Below, in pieces: positions 22,601 through 30,970 of a DNA stretch of 64,000 nucleotides. How positions within the stretch are numbered: the stretch's first letter is position 1; each line of letters starts with the position of its first letter. This DNA comes from Chrysoperla carnea (Eukaryota; Arthropoda; Insecta; Neuroptera; Chrysopidae). The stretch covers positions 529,001 through 593,000 of the forward strand of contig NC_058342.1 in NCBI RefSeq assembly GCF_905475395.1, given 5' to 3'. Made by a program: the position numbers and the translations under genes. Under the pieces are notes generated by a model, which was not told the DNA's origin, did not search any database, and saw only the letters and a program-made list of their open reading frames with translations.

Positions 22601-23125
22601 TTATGGTTATGTCAAACCCAAATTTGGGAATAAGGCTAAAGGATTATACACTGATACGGATTCAATAATCTATAGCATTGAGACCGATGACATATATGAG
22701 ATTAAGAAAGCATATATAGATAGATTTGATACAAGCGATTATGAACCGAATAATATTTATGGTATGCCGTTAGTTAATAAAAAAGTGTCTGGATTACTGA
22801 AGGATGAATTAAATGGAAAGATTATGACTGAGTTTATTGGATTAAGATAAAAAATGTATGCCTATAAGATTGATAATGATAATGAAAATATTGTGAAAAA
22901 GATAAAAGGTATTAAGAGAGATGTTGTAAAAAATCAAATAACTTTTGATGATTATTATGAGTGTTTGAATAAATCAAAAATCAAAAATGTATACGTTCAT
23001 TTAAACATAAATTGTATAGTATTGAAGAGAGTAAGGTAGCGTTAAGCGGAAATGATGATAAAAGATGTATGATTGATGGTAGTTTTGATACATATGCATG
23101 GGGTCATTATAAATTAAGAAACTAA
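19603..23125 (+). pseudogene. polB: Protein-primed family B DNA polymerase (PolB), disabled
   Basis: I start it at the ATG at 19603. Segments: 19603-20130 (N-terminal domain), 20137-20643 (ending in a CxxC finger), 20700-22850 (exonuclease and polymerase) and 22854-23125 (C-terminus). Visible motifs are ExoI DFE (about 20753), a Cys/His endonuclease-VII-like insert CHICGEP...RVLDHNHFTG...C (about 21030-21130), ExoII HNLSGYDAH, the motif B-like KLMNNAVFGKTM and the motif C YTDTDSIIY (about 22646). Breaks: a stop at 20128-20130, a one-base frame change in an A-run near 20630, a stop at 22848-22850, and a frame change near 22990. In motif A the expected Asp is Ala (AVNGMYAWAM, about 21917). The intact enzyme would copy the linear element genome from a protein primer. 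It is inactive here. Confidence 0.9.
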
Positions 23126-23390
23126 AAAAATATTATTGATTGTTAATTATTTATGTATATATTGATATTAAATTTTTTTGAATTTACAATTTAATTTTAT
23201 TTTTTTAAATTAAAATTGTAAGTATAGTCATTTATCTTCAAAAAAACTTATTGTGGTTTGTAAAAGTCGTGTGGCGGATATACTAATTAGGTCAAAGTAG
23301 TGTTTAAGAAGTATATAAGCTTGAATTTCTTTAGCTCCATATTCATTTTTTGTAGTACAAAATTAAAATTTTTTTACAACATCAACAAAA
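23126..23390. other. AT-rich intergenic interval in the Polinton
   Basis: No gene seen. It probably holds the PolB 3' end signals and the promoter of the small plus-strand gene at 23391. Confidence 0.4.
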
Positions 23391-23678
23391 ATGTCAAAAC
23401 TAAGTGTGTGTTTCAAAACTGAAAACAATAGAATGACGGAGGCCTCAATTTATAAAGAAAATGTACTAATGGGACATTGGTACATTCAAAATTATTGGAG
23501 ATTGAAAATTTTTGGCGGATGGCAGAATGACTGCACTTTGGTGCAGTTTATGAATAAATTGGAGACTATAATGGACTATGAAAAGACAGCAACAATATAT
23601 GTAGACAAACAAGCGGATTACATTTTATGTAAAAAATTGTTCAAAAGTCCGCAAAATGTTTATGTTGAATGGATTTGA
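23391..23678 (+). CDS. Small orphan protein of the Polinton (95 aa)
   Basis: An intact 95-codon ORF preceded by AAA at the ATG (CAACAAAAATG, a plausible insect initiation context) and by an AT-rich promoter-like stretch. The protein is mixed, with no signal peptide or membrane segment; W/Y-rich patches (GHWYIQNYWRLKIFGGW) and a C-terminal part (YVDKQADYILCKKLF) suggest a small folded domain. I do not recognise the family. Its position between PolB and the minus-strand integrase matches accessory genes in related elements. Function unknown. Confidence 0.6.
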   Translation: MSKLSVCFKTENNRMTEASIYKENVLMGHWYIQNYWRLKIFGGWQNDCTLVQFMNKLETIMDYEKTATIYVDKQADYILCKKLFKSPQNVYVEWI

Positions 23679-24046
23679 AAAAACTGTAAATATTTTCTTA
23701 TTTTTTTGTTTGATATAACGACCAACGACGTTTCTTGAATACCTTTGGAACAGGTATTCTCTGCACCATCTTGACAACTATGGTTGTCTTCATAATTGTT
23801 GTAATTGTTACATTTATCATGAGCTCTGGAAGCTAGTGAAATATACTTTAACAGGTTGATTTCGTATTCAGCATTGGTGAAGTGGAAATAATATTGGATT
23901 TGGAATATTTATGTGGAATTATCTTCTCTACAAGAAATTGTTGACTGGTTTTTTAATATAAAAAAACAAATGTAAACATTTTTTTGTATTTATTATTTAA
24001 GTGAAAAAAATTAATGCATATTTGTTTTTAATATAAAAAATTTTTT
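23679..24046. other. Intergenic AT-rich interval
   Basis: No gene seen on either strand. It separates a plus-strand and a minus-strand gene that converge here, so it probably holds polyadenylation signals for both. Confidence 0.4.
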
Positions 24047-24790
24047 TTATTTAACAATATCGATTTTATTTACCCACGAATCAAAATCCTTAGAGTATCC
24101 TAACCATCGAACGAACGCCTTATTCTTTTGACATTTTAGAATTTTCTCCACTAAGAAGATGTTGGGATATTTTACTTTTTGTAGTTCGAATTCATAAAAT
24201 CCACCAAGAATTTCAGCTCCATTGGTATCGTTAAGAAGGTAAGTTACTGGATTAGTGTTTCGAATTTTTCTTATTTGAAATATTTCGGCAGTCCATGATG
24301 GTAGGTAGCCTTTGTCAAACAATGATTTATATTTAGAAATTCTAACATGATCATTGATTTTAAACTTTGGTCGGTCGGTGATTTTAATATTATTGTAGAT
24401 GGTGGAGAGTAACATTTTTTCATTAGAAGCATTAACATCACATGGCTTCATTTTTATAGTACGATGATATTTTTGATTGTAGTTAGTAATCAATGATGAG
24501 ATAAGATTCACCCATTTATATGATCCATTTAAACTGAATTGTTTCCACATTTGCTCCTTTATAGTCCGATTGAACCGCTCAACAATTGATGAATCAATAA
24601 TCGTAAGCAAATATTTGTATCCATTATTTTCTTTAGCATATGAACCCATTTCAACTAAGTCCGCTTGCCATAAATCATCCAGACCTTTTATAATTACTCT
24701 TCTCCGTTTAAAATTCTTACGTGCAGGTATATGGAGTTCGTTGACAACTTGTTGCTTCTTAGATATCATATTCGATAAGTTTTTCCTCAT
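24047..24790 (-). pseudogene. int: Retrovirus-type integrase (rve) with C-terminal chromodomain, internally deleted
   Basis: A 247-codon open frame. The first catalytic Asp is visible (WQADLVEM, D44) and the glutamate block is present (SIVERFNRTIKE, E71). Only 26 residues separate them, against roughly 90-100 in Polinton integrases, so the middle of the catalytic core, with the second Asp of the D,D-35-E triad, is missing without a frameshift. The last ~45 residues (FLVEKILKCQKNKAFVRWLGY...W) resemble a chromodomain, as in Polinton integrases that bind chromatin. The family inserts the linear element genome into host DNA. This version cannot be catalytic. The start overlaps the end of the coiled-coil gene by about 30 bases. 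Confidence 0.88.
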
Positions 24791-25244
24791 TTAATAACTT
24801 TATATTTTTATTTAATTTAGTTATATATGTAAACCACTTCTGCTCAATAAGTTTTTCAACATCCGCACTTAGCTTTTTCACATTTTCATCATCTTTTAGC
24901 TCAAACGATCTTTTAAGAACCTCTAAGCTTTTATCAAATTGAGCAAATAAATTACGAATGCTATTATCGAAATCACCCGTTATGGTTTTTTTATAATCAT
25001 GTACTTCTTTTGTCAACTCCCCCAATGAGTGTGAACTCGTATTCACTGTAGATGTTAATCCATTAAGTTTCACATACAAATTAGCTAGATTTTTAGTCAT
25101 GACATCCAAATTGTCTGTTAGTGTAGTAATTTTTTCATTTGTTTTAAGTAGATATTGTTTGAGAGTTTTTATTTCAGAATTAGCTCGAAGTATAGTTGAT
25201 GAAGCAGCCGATCTACTTGAACGCCCAAACTTATCAACACTCAT
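24759..25244 (-). CDS. Coiled-coil orphan protein (161 aa)
   Basis: An intact 161-codon ORF. After a Ser/Arg-rich start, residues about 22-150 are heptad-like with regularly spaced Leu/Ile/Val and many Lys/Glu/Asn, predicting a long coiled coil. There is no membrane segment. It lies head to tail with the integrase downstream and the 351-codon gene upstream on the same strand, spaced by about 40 bases, so it may be co-transcribed. I recognise no family. A structural or fibre-like role is possible, but only from shape. Confidence 0.6.
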   Translation of the reverse strand: MSVDKFGRSSRSAASSTILRANSEIKTLKQYLLKTNEKITTLTDNLDVMTKNLANLYVKLNGLTSTVNTSSHSLGELTKEVHDYKKTITGDFDNSIRNLFAQFDKSLEVLKRSFELKDDENVKKLSADVEKLIEQKWFTYITKLNKNIKLLNEEKLIEYDI

Positions 25245-25282
25245 ATTGATTGTGATGGTGATGAGTGATTGGAGCTTGATAT

Positions 25283-26338
25283 TTATACAATAATGTTGGC
25301 TTCATATAATTCCTCGAGTATACTCAATATTTCGCTTTGCACATTTGAATGACCTGCGTGCTGGGCTGCAATAAGGACCTTAAGGCGCTGACAAATTTCA
25401 TTTACATCGTTCCAGTCGGTGTAATGAACATTATCAGTGAGTTGCATTAAGCCTAAGCCTTCTATTTTCCCATTACTATGATCATTATTATCGTCAGTAG
25501 TAGTTTTAAATCTTTTCCGGCTAATTGGTGGTTTGGTAATCGCCGTTGCCGACTTTTTTTTTTGATTGTTGATGTTTGGGAACATTGGTTTAATAATATG
25601 ATTATACTTGTAACTTTTACTCGATTTTAATTGTAGATTTTCATCTTTTTTATGTCTATGTGCATTTGTTGTTCTCAAAATAAAACCATACTTGATTAGA
25701 TCTTCTTGATTGTACAAATCTTCATCGGATTTCTTCATAAATAGCAATTCGTATAGACCGCGAGTACCTTTGTCCGATGTCTCACCAATTTCTAAATTAT
25801 TATTGTGTATATGTAACTCAGAATTACCAATATACCATTTACCGTCTTCCCAGCGTGGTCCAAAAGTTTGATCGATAGCGGTATTTGTGGTGAGCGTACG
25901 TTTTAGATATTCTCCTGCTATATCACCAAAATCTTCATTTTTTGAAAAAAAATTTTCAAGTTCTACATATCCCTGAGCTTTAGGTTGACTCATCAGCCTT
26001 CTAGCTGCTAATTGGGCTGATTCACGACGAACGGGTGTTGTTTGAAAAACTTCATCATTGTCTGAATCTAGCATTAATGGTGTTTTTACCATTTCATATG
26101 GAGGTGTTATGGTTTCTTTTTTAGGTGGTGATGGTGGTGATGTCTCCACATTTTTTATATCCAATTTTTTCTTTTTTTCTTTAATTTCTGTTACAATCTC
26201 TTCCAACGGTGCGGTAATTGGTTTCAAATTTGTTTTAACTAAAAGATCAGATTCAATTTTTATACTCTTAATTTGTTTATACTTTTCTCGAATTGATTTC
26301 GATGCTTTAATTATATTTTTTGTAAGCTGTTCATCCAT
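25283..26338 (-). CDS. Orphan Polinton protein with conserved GxW/GTRGLYELLF domain (351 aa)
   Basis: An intact 351-codon ORF. The N-terminal ~130 residues are charged and Lys-rich, with proline patches. Residues about 150-240 form a compact domain (FGPRWEDGKWYIGNSELHIHNNN, then TRGLYELLFMKK, then YGFILRTTNAHRH) that I recognise as recurring in insect Polinton-linked proteins annotated only as a domain of unknown function. The C-terminus is acidic and polar. It shares the minus strand with the integrase and coiled-coil genes. No enzyme motif is seen. A virion-core or nucleic-acid-binding role would be a guess. Confidence 0.65.
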   Translation of the reverse strand: MDEQLTKNIIKASKSIREKYKQIKSIKIESDLLVKTNLKPITAPLEEIVTEIKEKKKKLDIKNVETSPPSPPKKETITPPYEMVKTPLMLDSDNDEVFQTTPVRRESAQLAARRLMSQPKAQGYVELENFFSKNEDFGDIAGEYLKRTLTTNTAIDQTFGPRWEDGKWYIGNSELHIHNNNLEIGETSDKGTRGLYELLFMKKSDEDLYNQEDLIKYGFILRTTNAHRHKKDENLQLKSSKSYKYNHIIKPMFPNINNQKKKSATAITKPPISRKRFKTTTDDNNDHSNGKIEGLGLMQLTDNVHYTDWNDVNEICQRLKVLIAAQHAGHSNVQSEILSILEELYEANIIV

Positions 26339-26555
26339 TATTTATTTTTTTTTTGTTCACACAAATGTAATGAGAGGGTAGTTATCCGTTTAACGGTTGA
26401 CGATGAAATGATTTATTTTTCCATGTAACACACCCGTTATAAACAGAGATCCGTTGACACAACGGGGGGCGTTGTTAACGGGGTGGTGTTATAAACAGAC
26501 CTGTTAACAACGGGTATGATCGATGATCCGATATAAAAATAGAACCGATGACAAC
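26339..26555. promoter_or_regulatory. Intergenic interval with repeated GTTATAAACAGA boxes
   Basis: Two direct copies of a GTTATAAACAGA-type box (about 26433 and 26489) are interspersed with CAACGGG/CCGTTG elements. It lies upstream of the minus-strand 351-codon gene and downstream of the ATPase gene, so it may carry the promoter of the former. Speculative. Confidence 0.35.
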
Positions 26556-27113
26556 TTAAATCTGTATAAAAGTATCAAATCCATTACGATAACGTCCTTT
26601 ATTAATTTCACAATCCTTATCTATCACTAGAAATCCATATTTTTGTTTCCAACACTCCGCACACATACTTTTAAATGTATCAAATGACAGTATTTATATC
26701 AGTATTGATATGATCATTGAATATATGACGTAAATTTAAATCATCCTGTTTGAACAAGATTAAATGATTACAGTTGTCTCTGATTAAGTGTTTTGGAATT
26801 GCTGTATATGATTGGGATAAATAGAGACAATCAATATCGTTATGACGTGATATTGAAAAATACAAACGAATATTATCTTGTTTATCGCAAGCAACATCAT
26901 CAAATATAAATATTGAATTCTTACGCGCCTCTTCCACATCACAGTTATTGGAGAATTCATAATAACCTAATCCTTTTACATTTTCTAATATCTTCTTTAA
27001 ATATTGATATTTTGGCTGATGGAGAGACTTTGAATACACATAGACATTTTCAAATTTTAAACCATTGGGGTGTTCGAGGAGACTTATAACAACATTTGTT
27101 TTTCCTACAACAA

Positions 27114-27149
<36 letters not shown>

Positions 27150-27338
27150 TAATAATATTAATAATAATTGAAGAAAAAAAATATTTTTGTTTTTTTAAGT
27201 ACCTGAATTTGAAGGACCACATAAAATTCCACGTATACTATTTGGTAACAATTCACCATGTTTCTTGACACAAGTTTTTGTATTTTCGAAATCAGCGTTT
27301 CGTATCGGTAAAACCATATTTTGTTTTATAAAACGCAT
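26556..27338 (-). pseudogene. A32/FtsK-like genome-packaging ATPase, intron-split and frameshifted
   Basis: Exon 1 runs from an ATG at 27338 to 27203 and ends inside the P-loop, after GPSNS and one base of the next codon. Exon 2 resumes at 27104 with KTN and continues with the Walker B IFIFDDV and the conserved LSQSYTAIPKHLIRDN block. Between them is a 98-base GT-AG interval (27202-27105). Without splicing the open frame begins inside that interval, and (GTT)n is translated as a valine run. Near 26690 the frame shifts by one base; the last ~45 codons (the CAECW and DKDCEINKGRYR blocks) lie in another frame up to a stop at 26556. The family pumps viral DNA into capsids using ATP. The late frameshift makes this copy probably inactive. 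Confidence 0.8.
27105..27202 (-). other. Candidate spliceosomal intron in the packaging ATPase P-loop
   Basis: 98 bases, donor CAG|GTACTT at 27202, acceptor TTGTAG|G at 27105, with an (AAT)-rich and (GTT)n-rich 3' half and branch-like ATTAAT. It has phase 1. The coding frame upstream joins the frame downstream exactly at the P-loop, which an accidental insertion would rarely achieve. Confidence 0.65.
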
Positions 27339-27553
27339 TTTTTGCGATAGAACTAATTCCATCAAGGTTGTACACGTAATGGGTCAACAGCTAGATGCCG
27401 GCATCCAGCAGCTAGACGCCGGCTTCCATCATTTGGATTCTAACGCCAGATGGCAGCAGTGCGGTGGTGGAGGGTTGACAATTTTTGTTAATCTAATATA
27501 TATATATATAAATATTTTATGTGTGTGCTGGGAAAAAAAAATCAATAAATAAT
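27339..27553. promoter_or_regulatory. Divergent intergenic region between ATPase and PLA2 genes
   Basis: About 215 bases holding two head-to-tail GCCGGC-containing 20-odd-base repeats (CAGCTAGATGCCGGC / CAGCTAGACGCCGGC, about 27390-27425), a GATGGCAGCAG motif and a TA repeat. It must hold the start signals of both divergent genes. Otherwise nothing is recognised. Confidence 0.4.
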
Positions 27554-28383
27554 ATGATCTATCGTGGCCGAAACGTTAGTCGTTATTCATCGTCGAGGAG
27601 AGTTTGTGGTCGAGGGTTTGTTATTTCCATTATAAATTCCCTACCATTTGAACTACATGTACCCGGCTATCAATTTTGTGGTCCTGGTACTGATTTAAAC
27701 ACACGATTGGCGAGAGGTGATCAAAGAATTAACAAGTTAGATAGTGCATGTAAAAATCATGATATTGCATACTCAAAATATAAAGATTTAAATAACCGTC
27801 ATAAGGCCGATTTAGAATTAGCCATAAAGCGTGGAGTCGTGTTAAATCAACGGACGCCGGATTTGGAGAACGAGCTGCTGCTTGGGCTGTGACAAACGCC
27901 ATGAAAGCTAAAGTTAAATTGGGGATGGGTTATGTTGATCGGAGCCAGAAGAAGAAGAAGAAGAAGGTGAAAAAACAAAGAAAAATCCCGTTTCGAGCGG
28001 CCGTGAAAAGTGCACGAGATGCTTTAAAGAAAACAAAAGCCACCAACATTAATGATGCAATTAAAATTGCTATTACTGCTGCTAAAAAAGTAATTAAACG
28101 GAAAAATGTAAGAACACCACGAATCATCCCAATTCCAAAAGTTGGCGGCGCACTTCCATTCTTACTTCCCCTATTTGCTGGTCTCTCGGCTTTTGGTTCA
28201 CTAGCCGGTGGTACTGCGGGCGTTGCTAAAGCCATTACTGATGCTAGTAATGCTAAAAAACAGCTTGCTGAAAAACAACGTCATAACAAGACAATGGAGG
28301 AGATTGCTTTGAATAATGGTAATGGTTTATTTTTGTGGCCCTACAAGACCGGTCTTGGTTTATACATGAATCCAAAAAACTAA
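27554..28383 (+). pseudogene. PLA2-domain minor capsid-type protein, frameshifted
   Basis: From the ATG at 27554 the first 90 or so residues hold a parvovirus-type phospholipase A2 domain: the calcium loop GPGT (residues 43-46) and the catalytic DSACKNHD (His69, Asp70), followed by YSKYKDLNNRHKADLELA. The frame changes near 27828; the rest continues in another frame to 28383 with AAAWAVTNAMK, a lysine-rich stretch, a glycine-rich hydrophobic segment (about residues 195-220) and a C-terminal GLGLYM. The hydrophobic segment resembles membrane-active minor capsid proteins such as adenovirus pVI. The start is supported by the position upstream of the domain. The intact family protein is thought to help breach host membranes, and this copy is broken in the middle. 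Confidence 0.82.
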
Positions 28384-28385
28384 CA

Positions 28386-28754
28386 ATGAAGCTACTACCG
28401 AAACGTCCTCTAAATGAACCAGATCTATATAAATATTGTAAAAATATCCCATATTTTCGTGGTGTTTTCATGCGTGACAATTTACCGCAGAAGCCAAGAA
28501 AAAATGAATGTGCAATTATAAATTTAGATGATTCAGGACATGGGAGAGCACACTGGTGCGCTTAAAGAAAGTGCGGTGTAGTAGCTGAATATTTTGATAG
28601 TTTTGGAAATTTACAACCACCGTTGGAGCTTGTTAAATATTTGGATGCTGATACTACAATAAATTATAATTATATGAGATATCAAGATTTCAACACATAC
28701 AATTGTGGACACCTGTGTATCCAGTTTTTATTAACACCAGAAAATTTTCTATAA
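28386..28754 (+). pseudogene. Adenain-like cysteine protease with premature stop
   Basis: An open frame of 122 codons interrupted by a TAA at codon 60 (28563-28565). The Ulp1/adenain catalytic set is laid out as expected: His56 in AHW, Asp71 in YFDSFG, and NCGHLC near the C-terminus with the nucleophile Cys. The stop falls between the His and Asp, where homologues have a tyrosine-type residue. The family matures capsid proteins. The ATG lies three bases after the stop of the PLA2 gene, so the two were probably expressed together. Confidence 0.85.
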
Positions 28755-28789
28755 ATAACTGTGATTTTTTCTAAAAATTTTCATTTACT

Positions 28790-29514
28790 ATGCCATCATC
28801 ATCGTATACACTAACTGTTTGTAAAAAATCATCACCGTCGATTATTTTTCACCCATTGATTTTGGCTCAAAAAACTACAAATGTGCATTATAATGTGCAT
28901 TATATACTTTTCAATCGTATAATTCTATCGCTAATGTCGACAACAGCTGTAATCAAATTCATATTGGTAACATTTTAATTATTATGTTACCGGTTGGAGC
29001 CTACGAAATACATGATATTAATCAATATGTACAAGAGTTTCTTCAACAATACAATAAGAACCACCCGAAAAAAATTACATTAACACTTCAAGCAAATAAC
29101 AATACTTTACAATGTGAAGTGAGATGTAGTGAAAAACTCTATTTCAATAGGGAGAATTCGATTGGCTCATTGTTGGGTTTCAGCCGGCGTGAATTAGAAT
29201 CCAATTATTTACACACATCAGATTTACCCGTAAATATTAACAAAGTAGACGTTATCCGTATCGAGAGCAATATTACAACGGGAGCCTATATTAATAATAA
29301 ATTGATGCATACATTACACGAATTCTATCCGATGGTGGAGCCAGGCTATAAAATAGTTGAAGTTCCAAAAAATATCATTTATTTGCCTGTGAACGTTAAG
29401 AAGCTAACATCTCTAACAATTAAAATTAATGATCAAAACGGTAACTTAATTGACTTTCGTGGTGAGAATATTATCGTACGTTTACATCTGTGTCATGATA
29501 ACGTACAACAATAG
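28790..29514 (+). pseudogene. Penton-like minor capsid protein (single jelly roll), frameshifted near its start
   Basis: The N-terminal strand starts at 28790 (SSSYTLTVCKKSS) but the frame breaks near 28880, where TGTGCATTATA is duplicated in tandem (about 28880-28905). The rest is open from 28984 to 29514 and contains the family-typical LPVGAYEIHDINQYV, a TSDLPVNI block, ITTGAYINNK, PGYKIVEVP and FRGENIIVRLHL. In this family the protein forms the five-fold vertex. Placed directly downstream of the protease and upstream of the major capsid gene, as in other Polintons. Confidence 0.82.
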
Positions 29515-29650
29515 ACGACAACAATCAACATATAGTATCAAGCCGTTATCATCAACACAAGGACAAAAGAAAAACATTGGAAAACTAACGGCAGAGAACA
29601 GAAACTATTTGAAAAGTTTGGGACTTGTTTTATCATCGAACAATGGATAG
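29495..29650 (+). CDS. Small overlapping protein between penton and capsid genes (51 aa)
   Basis: A 51-codon ORF starting at ATG 29495 that overlaps the end of the penton gene by 20 bases and the start of the major capsid gene by 8. It is basic (MITYNNRRQQSTYSIKP...) and ends LTAENRNYLKSLGLVLSSNNG. Comparable small basic proteins occupy this slot in related elements; I recall this only loosely. The tight overlap suggests translational coupling. Function unknown. Confidence 0.5.
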   Translation: MITYNNRRQQSTYSIKPLSSTQGQKKNIGKLTAENRNYLKSLGLVLSSNNG

Positions 29651-30857
29651 CGCTGAAATGCTTAATATATCCGATGGTGTTCACTTTGATGAAAGTATTA
29701 CAAAAATTGAGTACCATAGCTATTCACCATTTTTATCGTCGTTTGACAACAGTGATGAAATACGAATTTGTAATCAAAATCAAAATTTTAATATTTTAAT
29801 TTGCGAAAGTTTCCTCTATATTGAGGGGACCGTGAAAAAAGCTAGCGATAATACACTATCAGCTACTGCCAAATTGGTAAACAATTATCCGGCTTATTTA
29901 TTTGAGGAAATACGCTATGAAATAAATGGTATTGAAATTGATCGTGTTCGCAACGTTGGACACACTTTAACATTAAAACATTATATCTCACTTAATGCTA
30001 ATGAAAGTAAAATGGTATTAAATGCCGGTTGGTGTCCTGAAAATAACATTGATGTCTCCGATGGTAATATTAATATTTGCTTGCCATTAAAGAGAATTCT
30101 TGGCTTCGCAGAAGATTATATGAAAATTATTCCAAATGTTAAGCATGAATTAATTTTGAATCGAGCACGAAATGATTTAAATGCAATTATATCGCCAACT
30201 GATGATATGAAATTTGAAATTACAAAACTACAATGGCACGTTCCACATGTTCAACTTCATGATGAGCAGAAACTTTTATTATATAAATTTATCAATAGCA
30301 ATCAATCAATTAAGATGAGCTTTCGTAGTTGGGATATGTATGAATATCCAGTTCTCCCAACTACAACACACCAAGTCTGGGCTGTAAAATCATCAACACG
30401 TTTGGAAAAGGGGAGATTTGTTATCTTTGCTCTACAAACTAATCGACGAAACCTGAAGGAGAAGGATGCGAGTCGTTTTGATCATGCCAATTTGACTGAT
30501 ATAAAAGTGTTTTTAAACTCGGATGTGTATCCATATAGTGATCTCAATATAGATTTTCAAAATAATCGATATGCTTTACTATACGATATGTATTCAAAAT
30601 TTCAAGAATCATATTATAAAACTAACAGTCAACCACTCTTATCACCACTACAATTCAAAGAAATAGCTCCCATTGCCCTCATAAATTGTTCACACCAAAT
30701 GTGTGAAATAAAGACGGGACCGGTGGATCTTAAAATTGAATTCAAATGTAAATCTAATATTAAGCCTAATACTAGTGCATATTGTCTAATTTTACATGAT
30801 CGTATTGTTGAATATAATCCACTTACAAATAATGTAAAAAGATTAGAAAATAAATAA
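29643..30857 (+). CDS. mcp: Major capsid protein (double jelly roll), intact ORF
   Basis: A 404-codon uninterrupted ORF from the ATG at 29643. A few in-frame codons upstream start with TTG, not ATG, so I use 29643. It recognisably belongs to the hexon-like Polinton/adintovirus capsid family, with conserved blocks such as SPFLSSFDNSDEIRI, YPAYLFEEIRYEINGIEID and the C-terminal LILHDRIVEYN. Its length is near the family norm. No stop or frameshift is visible. That makes it the only hallmark gene here without a visible defect, in contrast to the broken polymerase, ATPase, integrase, PLA2 protein, penton and protease. The protein would form the trimeric shell units. Confidence 0.88.
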   Translation: MDSAEMLNISDGVHFDESITKIEYHSYSPFLSSFDNSDEIRICNQNQNFNILICESFLYIEGTVKKASDNTLSATAKLVNNYPAYLFEEIRYEINGIEIDRVRNVGHTLTLKHYISLNANESKMVLNAGWCPENNIDVSDGNINICLPLKRILGFAEDYMKIIPNVKHELILNRARNDLNAIISPTDDMKFEITKLQWHVPHVQLHDEQKLLLYKFINSNQSIKMSFRSWDMYEYPVLPTTTHQVWAVKSSTRLEKGRFVIFALQTNRRNLKEKDASRFDHANLTDIKVFLNSDVYPYSDLNIDFQNNRYALLYDMYSKFQESYYKTNSQPLLSPLQFKEIAPIALINCSHQMCEIKTGPVDLKIEFKCKSNIKPNTSAYCLILHDRIVEYNPLTNNVKRLENK

Positions 30858-30970
30858 ATTATACTAAAATAACTATTTTTTCACTTATTTCCTTTCCCAA
30901 CTCTTCCACACTGAAAAAAAAGAGATAAAATTTGTGGATTTGAAAAGAGAACTAGAAATTTTTTGTTAGT

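Noticed and set aside
27065..27268. Plus-strand open frame rich in threonine
   Set aside because: It is translated from the (CAA)n microsatellite of the candidate ATPase intron.
27265..27552. Plus-strand open frame upstream of the PLA2 gene
   Set aside because: It crosses ATPase exon 1 on the other strand and intergenic DNA, with no domain.
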